Source of the DNA: Rhodocyclaceae bacterium
GTDB taxonomy: Bacteria; Pseudomonadota; Gammaproteobacteria; Burkholderiales; Rhodocyclaceae
Assembly: GCA_018261935.1 (NCBI GenBank)
Contig: JAGTRP010000023.1
Location: forward strand, 1 to 64,000
Reading direction: 5' to 3'
DNA: 64,000 nt
The translations under genes were made by a program, and so were the position numbers. Of this stretch, positions 58,765-64,000 are shown one piece after another. Numbering within the stretch: position 1 is the first letter of the stretch; each line of letters starts with the position of its first letter. The notes below the pieces were generated by a model. The model had not been told where the DNA came from and ran no database searches. It saw nothing but the letters and a program-made list of their open reading frames with translations.

Positions 58765-59214
58765 ATGAAACCAATTTTAGATATTTCTATTTCTATTCAA
58801 TGTGTTGCACATATTCCGCCAACCCACATAGAAAAAGTCGAAAAAGTCGAAAGACCGAAACGAGAAAGAGCGTTCGCCGACTTATTCGACTTTTTCGATA
58901 GGGGCGGGAGGCCAAGAGGCATAGCAGGTAGGGGGCATGGGGAGGGGGGCATAAATCCCTGGGCTCTTTGGCCCCTAGACCGGCTGGTTAATCGGGTTTT
59001 TATGGGGCTGTTCTCGGGAATGGGGGAGGGGGTAAGGGATTGGCCCTTGATGAGGAGATCAGGGCTGAAGGAATGTTTTTTCCCTTCTCTGCTGGATTGG
59101 CACTGCTGTAGACGACGGGAAGCCGGAAGAAAGGCAGGTGAAATGCGACGGCACCTATTTAATGCTGCGACTGATTGCCGGAATTGGTACCTAGCCACCA
59201 GGCGCCCCCACTGA
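58765..59214 (+). CDS. Doubtful ORF after the DUF3987 gene
   Basis: A 149-codon frame starting 15 bp after the broken DUF3987 gene. Its N-terminus includes HIEKVEKVERPKRERAFADL; EKVEKV-type segments are common in proteins encoded next to such island replication genes. The 3' two thirds look like translated non-coding sequence (CCRRREAGRKAGEM), and there is no Shine-Dalgarno. The EKVEKV-coding repeat is one arm of a strong hairpin, so the region may act as RNA or DNA structure. Confidence 0.3.
   Translation: MKPILDISISIQCVAHIPPTHIEKVEKVERPKRERAFADLFDFFDRGGRPRGIAGRGHGEGGINPWALWPLDRLVNRVFMGLFSGMGEGVRDWPLMRRSGLKECFFPSLLDWHCCRRREAGRKAGEMRRHLFNAATDCRNWYLATRRPH
58831..58896. repeat. 19-bp near-perfect inverted repeat (long hairpin)
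   Basis: GAAAAAGTCGAAAAAGTCG (58831-58849) is the reverse complement of CGACTTATTCGACTTTTTC (58878-58896) except for one position, with a 28-nt loop. Within it GTCGAAAAA is itself repeated. It may be an origin structure, an attenuator or terminator for the replication operon, or a protein-binding iteron pair. Confidence 0.75.
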
Positions 59215-59311
59215 ATTCCATGTTCTTGCGGCGCTGCCATGTAAGCAGAGCTGCTTAACTCGCCGCCCGGGACTGCCCTGGCGGTATTCCATAACGTTGA
59301 AAGGAAACACC
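59215..59311. promoter_or_regulatory. Dyad TAAGCAG-AG-CTGCTTA before the coiled-coil gene
   Basis: A perfect 7-bp inverted repeat (59242-59248 and 59251-59257) around two bases lies 55 bp upstream of the next gene's ATG. It is the strongest dyad in this 97-bp gap and a candidate operator. Confidence 0.4.
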
Positions 59312-60010
59312 ATGTTTGAGCGACTTAAGGAAGTCAATATCAGCCTGCACCGAGACCCGCGCTATACGGCAGCCCATACGCGCCTGATGGAGATCAGAGG
59401 GGAGCTGGCCAATTTGGAACAGCGGCGCAACGAAGCCCAATCAGGGCTGAGCGAACTAGGCAGTGCTCATGGCGAAAGGATCGAGGCCGAGGCAAAAGCC
59501 ATGCTATCGGGGGCGCAACTCTCCGAGCCGGTGTCCATGAAACGCGAGGCAATAACCAGGACGCTCGAAGAAGTCACTCACCGCCTCTCGGTTCTTCGGA
59601 AAGCGGAAGAGTTGCAGCGCGGCATCGTTGAGGATATCCGGGCCGAGGTCGGCCGCGCGATTGCCACCGACTTGCTTCCACTGCACCGGGCCAACGTTGC
59701 TGCGATTTTTCATGCGGCACTTCAACTGGAAACGGCACTGGTGGCCGAAACGGAACTGCGCGAGAGATTGAGCGACAACCATATCCCCTATAGCGGCGTC
59801 ATTCGTCCGATGCCGTTTACAGGGTTTGGGAAGCTGTACGACGATCAGAGCCGCGTCAGCCGCTACCTGTTGGAATGTCATGAATATGGCTTTGTCACAG
59901 CGGACGATTTGCCGGAGGTGGTTCGGGACAGGATTCCCAAGAAGGAAGGAAAGCCCAAGGGCCCCGCCGCCGCGAGGTCGGTCAAGGAGGATGACTGGAC
60001 AGGCGCGTAA
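59312..60010 (+). CDS. Hypothetical coiled-coil protein of the element
   Basis: A 232-aa soluble protein. The N-terminal two thirds is strongly helical and charged (LMEIRGELANLEQRRNEAQS; ITRTLEEVTHRLSVLRKAEE), as in coiled coils; the C-terminal part contains PYSGVIRPMPFTGFGKLYDD and ends basic (RIPKKEGKPKGPAAARS). The ATG was chosen by AAAGGAAACACC upstream. No family recognised. It is the last well-supported gene before the right end of the element; a structural or DNA-associated role is only a guess. Confidence 0.65.
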   Translation: MFERLKEVNISLHRDPRYTAAHTRLMEIRGELANLEQRRNEAQSGLSELGSAHGERIEAEAKAMLSGAQLSEPVSMKREAITRTLEEVTHRLSVLRKAEELQRGIVEDIRAEVGRAIATDLLPLHRANVAAIFHAALQLETALVAETELRERLSDNHIPYSGVIRPMPFTGFGKLYDDQSRVSRYLLECHEYGFVTADDLPEVVRDRIPKKEGKPKGPAAARSVKEDDWTGA

Positions 60011-60260
60011 GCTGAGCGGACGGCAACCTGATGCCTTGGCAGTTCCGCCAGGGCATTCCATCAACTAGCATTGCCCTGGCAATGGACAAGGCTCGCCTTG
60101 AGAAAGAATGGGCGCCGGCTGGCACAGCGGCTGGCGGCCGGCTCTTTATTGCTGAGGTCGGGAAAGGCCGCATCACCGTAGAAGAGACCTGTCATTTCCA
60201 ACCCCTGCCGGCTGGTTTGGATGGGCATTCTCGCTTCTAGTGCAGAATAACGAGAACCGA

Positions 60261-60282
60261 AAAGCGGGTACAAAAGCGGGTA
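60261..60282 (+). repeat. Right integrase arm-type sites
   Basis: Two AAGCGGGTA copies 12 bp apart form a 22-bp block identical to 53098-53119, 55 bp before attR. The mirrored placement at both ends supports an integrase-binding role. Confidence 0.75.
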
Positions 60283-60336
60283 CATGCTTGATGCGGCTTC
60301 TAATGATTAACGCATTGGCCGGGCTTGTAGAGCGAT

Positions 60337-60354
60337 AACGCCGACTACCGCAGT
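60337..60354. repeat. attR: second copy of the 18-bp argJ repeat
   Basis: AACGCCGACTACCGCAGT, identical to 52973-52990. It marks the right end of the element. The bases after it (GATACG...) give no immediate stop codon in the argJ frame. Confidence 0.92.
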
Positions 60355-60461
60355 GATACGAGTTGTTACAAGTGCGGGCCGTCTAGGGCGAACTCAGTAC
60401 TTTCTCCTTCCGTCCAATGGGAACAGGCTGCTGGCCTGGTTCGTTGCGGAAGGAGAAAATC

Positions 60462-60692
60462 ATGCGGGGACGTAAGATTGCGGCAAGCCTTTCGGCTGTC
60501 ATGATTGCCGCCTCGGTGGGTGGATGTTCTACTTGGGACAGCATGTCCAAGACCGAGAAGGGTACGGTCATCGGTGCCGGCGTCGGCGGTGTCGCCGGTG
60601 CGGCGGCTACGGACAACAGCGCGCTCGGGACGGTGGGCGGCGCCGCCGTCGGCGGCGTGATCGGCCACGAGGTCGGCAAGCGGCAGCATTAG
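60462..60692 (+). CDS. Glycine-zipper outer-membrane lipoprotein, OsmB-like
   Basis: A 76-aa lipoprotein. Signal peptide MRGRKIAASLSAVMIAASVG with lipobox VGGC; the mature part is a glycine zipper (GTVIGAGVGGVAGAAATDNS, ALGTVGGAAVGGVIGHEVG) as in OsmB/SlyB-type proteins, which sit in the outer membrane and are often stress-induced. AAGGAG precedes the ATG. It is the first host gene after the element and overlaps the convergent methyltransferase by 4 bp. Confidence 0.85.
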   Translation: MRGRKIAASLSAVMIAASVGGCSTWDSMSKTEKGTVIGAGVGGVAGAAATDNSALGTVGGAAVGGVIGHEVGKRQH

Positions 60693-61282
60693 CGCTTCAC
60701 CAGCCGAATCCGGCGGAACCAGCCGCCGGCCAGGATAGGACAGTCTTCCAGGACGACAAGGTTCGGGGTGGTGGCGAGCACGTCCTCCCAGACTACGTCC
60801 AGGCGGGTCGCGATCCGGCGGGCCAGAGGGTTGAGCAGGCGCCGCAAAGGCGCTTGCTGTCCCGGCCGCAAGAATTTGTCGATTATCAGGATGCTGCCCC
60901 CGGGGCGCAGGACTCGAGCCGTCTCGGCCAGGCAGGCGGCGGGATCGGGAACCACTGCCAGAATCAGGTGCAGCACTGCGGCGTCGAAACTGCCGGCTGC
61001 AAAAGGCAGCCGTTGCACGTCGCCCTGCACAGGCAGGAAAGGCAGGCGCTCTTTACGTCCCAGGGCACGCCCGAGCATTGCCGGGCTCAAGTCGATTCCC
61101 GTGTATTGATGCTGGGTTGGCAGGTGGGGCAGGTCCAGTCCCGTGCCGATGCCATTGATCAACACCCGGGACGGTTGCGAGGGCAGGGCGGTGAGGCTTT
61201 CCCGCCGGATGGCCCGGGTGGCGGCTTCTAGGGTCGCGTCGTAAAAGGGGGCGATAAAACGGTAGGAGTGCTTCAGGCTCAA
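60689..61282 (-). CDS. Class I SAM-dependent methyltransferase
   Basis: A 197-aa methyltransferase. Motif I reads RVLINGIGTGLDLPHL (GxGxG-like), motif II GIDLSPAMLGRAL, motif post-II LPFAAGSFDAAVLHLILAVV, motif III LRPGGSILIIDKF. The opening MSLKHSYRFIAPFYDATLEA resembles phosphatidylethanolamine or ubiquinone-type methyltransferases, but the substrate cannot be assigned. The start overlaps the apaG stop by 4 bp, so they are cotranslated. Confidence 0.82.
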   Translation of the reverse strand: MSLKHSYRFIAPFYDATLEAATRAIRRESLTALPSQPSRVLINGIGTGLDLPHLPTQHQYTGIDLSPAMLGRALGRKERLPFLPVQGDVQRLPFAAGSFDAAVLHLILAVVPDPAACLAETARVLRPGGSILIIDKFLRPGQQAPLRRLLNPLARRIATRLDVVWEDVLATTPNLVVLEDCPILAGGWFRRIRLVKR

Positions 61283-61662
61283 TGGAGCACGCGGGGAATG
61301 GCCAGGGTGAATTCCGGAATGTCAGCCTCGAATTGAATCCCATCCTCGGCGATCATCTGGTAGGTCCCCTTCATGGTTCCCACCGGGGTGCCGAGGGAGC
61401 AGCCGCTGGTGTATTCAAAGCTTTCTCCGGGTTTCAGCAGGGGCTGATGGCCCACAACCCCCAGTCCACGCACTTCCTGCACCGAGTTATTGGCGTCGGT
61501 GATGATCCAGTGCCGCGAGATGAGCTGCGCCGGCACGCTGCCGATATTGCGGATGGTGATGGTGTACGCGAAGACGTAGCGCTGTCCTTCCGGATCGGAC
61601 TGGTCCGGGATGAACTCAGGAGAGGTCTCGATCTGGATCAGGTATTTCTTCTCTTCTGCCAT
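61279..61662 (-). CDS. apaG: ApaG protein
   Basis: A 127-aa ApaG protein with a fibronectin-like beta fold, linked in enterobacteria to Co2+/Mg2+ tolerance and Ap4A, though the molecular role is unclear. Family marks: YVFAYTITIRNIGSVPAQLI, SRHWIITDANNSVQEVRGLG, VVGHQPLLKPGESFEYTSGC and GTMKGTYQMIAEDG. It is divergent from rpe with a 123-bp gap and leads the methyltransferase gene. Confidence 0.95.
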   Translation of the reverse strand: MAEEKKYLIQIETSPEFIPDQSDPEGQRYVFAYTITIRNIGSVPAQLISRHWIITDANNSVQEVRGLGVVGHQPLLKPGESFEYTSGCSLGTPVGTMKGTYQMIAEDGIQFEADIPEFTLAIPRVLH

Positions 61663-61692
61663 GGTGGACCACTGTAGGGGATGTCTCCGTAT

Positions 61693-61720
61693 TTGACAGG
61701 AATTCGTCTAGTGTGACAAT
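61693..61720 (+). promoter_or_regulatory. Sigma70 promoter for rpe-gph
   Basis: A perfect TTGACA (61693-61698), 16-bp spacer and GACAAT (61715-61720), with TG one base before the -10 as in extended promoters. It lies 65 bp before the rpe ATG. Confidence 0.65.
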
Positions 61721-61785
61721 GCTCTCCGAAGCCGCTTTCGTCGGTAAAATCAGCATCAGATCATTCCATCTTTTGGGGGGCAGCT

Positions 61786-62487
61786 ATGTCGAACAAGGAA
61801 TTCGTAATCGCACCGAGCATACTCTCGGCCAATTTCGCCAAGCTCGGGGAAGAAGTATCCAATGTCATCGCCGCCGGTGCCGATTGGATTCATTTCGACG
61901 TGATGGACAACCATTACGTTCCCAACCTCACCATCGGCCCCCTGGTCTGCCAGGCCATCCGCCCGTGTACCACGGCGCCCATCGACGTGCATCTCATGGT
62001 CAAGCCGGTGGACCGCATCATTCCCGATTTTGCCAAGGCCGGGGCCAACATCATCACCTTCCACCCGGAAGGCTCGGAGCACGTGGACCGGAGCCTCGCC
62101 CTCATCCGCGACCAGGGCTGCCAGGCCGGCTTGGTCTTCAATCCGGCCACGCCGCTGGATTACATGGACTACGTCATGGACAAGCTCGACGTGGTGCTGC
62201 TCATGAGCGTGAACCCTGGCTTCGGCGGCCAGAAGTTCATCGCCTCGGCTCTGGCCAAGGCCCGTCAGGCCAAGGCCAGGATCGACGCCTACGAGCGGGA
62301 GACCGGCCGCCGCATCCGCCTGGAGATCGATGGCGGCGTCAATACCGCTAATATCGCCGAGATCGCCCGGGCCGGGGTCGATGCTTTCGTCGCCGGTTCC
62401 GCCGTCTATGGCGCCGGCCGGGATGAGGACCCCCATCGCTACGATACGGTTATCGGTGCGCTGCGGGCCGAGTTGGCCAAGGCATGA
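61786..62487 (+). CDS. rpe: Ribulose-phosphate 3-epimerase
   Basis: A 233-aa TIM-barrel epimerase interconverting ribulose 5-phosphate and xylulose 5-phosphate. [79 protein letters not shown] and [19 protein letters not shown] include the metal His/Asp residues. It lies upstream of gph, with overlapping ATGA, and trpE, a common rpe-gph-trpE arrangement in beta- and gammaproteobacteria. Confidence 0.97.
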   Translation: MSNKEFVIAPSILSANFAKLGEEVSNVIAAGADWIHFDVMDNHYVPNLTIGPLVCQAIRPCTTAPIDVHLMVKPVDRIIPDFAKAGANIITFHPEGSEHVDRSLALIRDQGCQAGLVFNPATPLDYMDYVMDKLDVVLLMSVNPGFGGQKFIASALAKARQAKARIDAYERETGRRIRLEIDGGVNTANIAEIARAGVDAFVAGSAVYGAGRDEDPHRYDTVIGALRAELAKA

Positions 62488-63146
62488 GATTCAAGTCGGT
62501 CACCTTCGACCTGGACGGCACCCTGCTGGACACCGTCGCCGACCTGGCCGAAGCCTGCCTCCGCATGCTGGAAGACCTGGGGGAGCCCCCCCGGACCCCG
62601 GATGAAATTCACAGCTTCGTCGGCAAGGGCATGGCCGTCCTGGTGGAGCGCTGCCTGACCCGGGGGCACCCGCCCCCGGCCGAGCAGCTCCATGCCGGCA
62701 TCGAATCCTTCAAGCGCCACTATAGCGAGGTGAACGGCCGCTTCACCCTGGTCTATCCCGGCGTGATGGAGGGACTGCAGGCCTGGAAGGCTACCGGGGC
62801 GAAAATGGGGGTGGTGACCAACAAGCCCGGCATGTTCACCGAGGCGCTCCTGGAGCGCATGGGCATGGCCGACTTCTTTGACGTCATCGTCTCCGGCGAC
62901 ACCACGCCCAACAAGAAGCCCCACCCGGAACCCATTCTCCATGCCTGCGTGGTGATGGGCACCCGGCCGGTGGAAAATATCCACGTCGGCGACTCCCGGA
63001 ACGACATCCAGGCTGCCCGGGGCGCCGGCTGCCCGGTGTTCTGCGTGCCCTACGGCTACAACGAGGGAGAGCCGGTGGACAGCGCCGATTGCGATGCGCT
63101 AGTATCCGATCTCCCCGCCGCCCTGGAACGGGCGCAATCATTCTGA
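62484..63146 (+). CDS. gph: Phosphoglycolate phosphatase
   Basis: A 220-aa HAD phosphatase that removes 2-phosphoglycolate formed by DNA repair or metabolism. HAD motif [12 protein letters not shown] with both Asp residues; motif [11 protein letters not shown]; motif III Lys in [10 protein letters not shown]; motif [18 protein letters not shown]. The cap domain lies between about residues 17 and 85. ATGA overlap with rpe. The trp leader begins 15 bp after its stop. Confidence 0.95.
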   Translation: MRFKSVTFDLDGTLLDTVADLAEACLRMLEDLGEPPRTPDEIHSFVGKGMAVLVERCLTRGHPPPAEQLHAGIESFKRHYSEVNGRFTLVYPGVMEGLQAWKATGAKMGVVTNKPGMFTEALLERMGMADFFDVIVSGDTTPNKKPHPEPILHACVVMGTRPVENIHVGDSRNDIQAARGAGCPVFCVPYGYNEGEPVDSADCDALVSDLPAALERAQSF

Positions 63147-63161
63147 ATAGCCCACAAGAAC

Positions 63162-63233
63162 ATGACGATTTCGCGTAACTGGGAAAACCGCTCCCGCAAA
63201 GGGATCAAGGACTGCTGGCGCTGGCGCCGCTGA
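63162..63233 (+). CDS. trpL: Putative trp leader peptide
   Basis: A 23-residue ORF, MTISRNWENRSRKG... ending CWRWRR, in the 142-bp gph-trpE gap. Three of 23 residues are Trp, two of them separated by one residue near the end, as in leader peptides that sense charged tRNA-Trp. It ends 55 bp before the trpE ATG. The upstream AAGAA is a weak ribosome site, and no classic terminator with a T-run was found, so the mode of control is uncertain. Confidence 0.65.
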   Translation: MTISRNWENRSRKGIKDCWRWRR

Positions 63234-63288
63234 CCACCGTTTCTCGTTTCCAGTTTCCCGTTCGTCCCCTGGTTTTTGTGAGGCTTCC

Positions 63289-64000
63289 ATGACCGAAACC
63301 GAATTCAACGCGCTCGCCGCGCAAGGCTACAACCGCATCCCCGTCACCCTCGAGACCTTTGCCGATCTCGATACGCCGCTGTCCATCTACCTGAAGCTGG
63401 CCGGCCAGCCCTATTCCTACCTTCTGGAATCGGTCCAGGGGGGCGAGCGCTTCGGGCGCTATTCCTTCATCGGCCTGTCGGCCGCCACCCGCATCGCCGT
63501 CTACGGCCACCAGGTGCTGGTCCTGACCGGCCACCGCATCGCCGAGCGGGAGGACGACACCAATCCCCTGGAATTCGTCGGCAAGTTCATGAAGCGCTTC
63601 CGGGCCGCCCCCCTGGCCGGCCTGCCGCGCTTCTGCGGCGGCCTGGTGGGCTGTTTCGGCTACGACACGGTGCGCTACGTGGAGACCCGCCTCACCCGCA
63701 CCCAGAAGCCCGGCGACCTCGGCACCCCTGATATCCTCCTGCTGCTGTCCGAGGAAATCGCGGTGGTGGACAACCTTTCCGGCAAGCTGACCCTGGTGGT
63801 CTATGCCGAGCCCGGCGTTCCCGGTGCCTACCAGAAGGCCCGCACCCGCCTCAAGGAACTGCTGGCCAAGCTGCGCGCCCCGGCCAGCATTCCGGAAGAG
63901 AAGCCCGCCCAGTCCGCACCGGCGGTTTCCGTCTTCGGCGAAGCCGCCTTCAAGAAGGCCGTGCTGAAAGCCAAGCAATACATCACCGAAGGGGACGTCA
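63289..64000 (+). CDS. trpE: Anthranilate synthase component I (3' part outside window)
   Basis: The first 237 codons of TrpE, which makes anthranilate from chorismate with TrpG. The N-terminal domain shows the Trp-feedback site region LLESVQGGERFGRYSFIGLS, followed by GGLVGCFGYDTVRYVE and TPDILLLLSEEIAVVDNLSG, and the start of the chorismate-binding domain (FKKAVLKAKQYITEGDV). Start ATG after GTGAGGC. It follows the Trp-rich leader ORF. Confidence 0.96.
   Translation, partial: MTETEFNALAAQGYNRIPVTLETFADLDTPLSIYLKLAGQPYSYLLESVQGGERFGRYSFIGLSAATRIAVYGHQVLVLTGHRIAEREDDTNPLEFVGKFMKRFRAAPLAGLPRFCGGLVGCFGYDTVRYVETRLTRTQKPGDLGTPDILLLLSEEIAVVDNLSGKLTLVVYAEPGVPGAYQKARTRLKELLAKLRAPASIPEEKPAQSAPAVSVFGEAAFKKAVLKAKQYITEGDV

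Larger units (their letters stand above)
52973..60354. mobile_element. Integrative element (P4-like island) inserted in argJ
   Basis: A 7.4-kb element bounded by an 18-bp perfect repeat. Order: terminator, integrase arm-type sites, tyrosine integrase, three lower-GC cargo genes, AlpA-like regulator, small gene, broken Toprim primase, broken DUF3987 gene, hairpin region, coiled-coil protein, right arm sites. No conjugation or capsid genes are seen, so mobility would need a helper. The target is a protein gene, not a tRNA. Confidence 0.9.
60011..60461. other. 451-bp element end and flank: right arm sites, attR, no certain gene
   Basis: A short frame (60031-60240, 69 codons) is unsupported by a Shine-Dalgarno or family similarity. 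Two AAGCGGGTA sites at 60262-60270 and 60274-60282 mirror the left pair. attR is at 60337-60354. The 107 bp from attR to the lipoprotein gene are host sequence with no promoter that I can assign with confidence. Confidence 0.6.

Noticed and set aside
60031..60240. 69-codon frame near the right end of the element
   Set aside because: No Shine-Dalgarno, no recognisable family and proximity to att structures; not reported as a gene.
63234..63288. Classical intrinsic attenuator between trpL and trpE
   Set aside because: The only T-run (GGTTTTTG) is preceded by a 4-bp stem with a large loop, too weak for a terminator.

Overview
The window is GC-rich chromosomal DNA from a Gram-negative bacterium, most likely a betaproteobacterium of the Rhodocyclales type. 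This rests on an uninterrupted mraZ-to-lpxC division cluster, the dciA-like/M23 peptidase/secA/argJ order, a rsmI|yraN/SIS/BON cluster, outer-membrane biogenesis genes (TamA-like, FadL-like, LpxC, heptose enzymes) and a large number of chemotaxis and c-di-GMP proteins. The assignment is an inference from gene content and order; no 16S gene is present.

Layout. 1-6213 (minus): a chemotaxis-like operon transcribed right to left: CheY-like regulator, membrane MCP without a ligand domain, STAS protein, CheA-type kinase and a poly-HAMP MCP that runs off the left edge. 6440-11909 (minus): MASE3/PAS/GAF/HD-GYP phosphodiesterase, TamA-like barrel and a hypothetical envelope protein. 11914-17865: uvrA, then on plus a cyclic-nucleotide-binding/EAL protein, an MFS exporter and ssb. 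17921-19757 (minus): FadL-family porin and a DsrE-like protein. 20259-23058 (plus): HDOD protein and Kup. 23053-25548 (minus): heptose adenylyltransferase, BON lipoprotein, SIS protein (GmhA/DiaA type), secreted HIRAN protein, YraN; divergent from rsmI, pyrC, a lipoprotein, a DUF3025 gene and rnpB. 29188-29415: DUF2795 gene.

29843-47332 is a complete dcw cluster (mraZ, rsmH, ftsL, ftsI, murE, murF, mraY, murD, ftsW, murG, murC, ddl, ftsQ, ftsA, ftsZ, lpxC). Most start codons overlap the previous stop. It is preceded by a recognisable sigma70 promoter overlapped by 10-bp-phased MraZ boxes. murB is not in the cluster. It is followed by a small membrane protein, a DciA-like protein, an M23 peptidase, secA and argJ.

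52973-60354 is a 7.4-kb integrative element inserted in the 3' end of argJ. It is bounded by an 18-bp perfect direct repeat and has repeated AAGCGGGTA sites next to both ends. It carries a P4-type tyrosine integrase, a lower-GC cargo block of three unrecognised genes, an AlpA-like regulator, and a Toprim primase plus DUF3987 helicase-like gene, both broken by frameshifts with apparent internal deletions. A strong 19-bp hairpin follows. The element looks like a P4-like satellite or island that can no longer replicate by itself.

60462-64000: glycine-zipper lipoprotein, methyltransferase and apaG (minus), then rpe-gph on plus. A short leader peptide with three Trp codons precedes trpE, which runs off the right edge.

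The most notable observations are: MshEN-like motifs inside CheA; the argJ-targeting element with its unexplained cargo; the tandem 273-bp HAMP repeats; the trp leader peptide; the phased MraZ operator; and several perfect dyads upstream of the DsrE-like gene.
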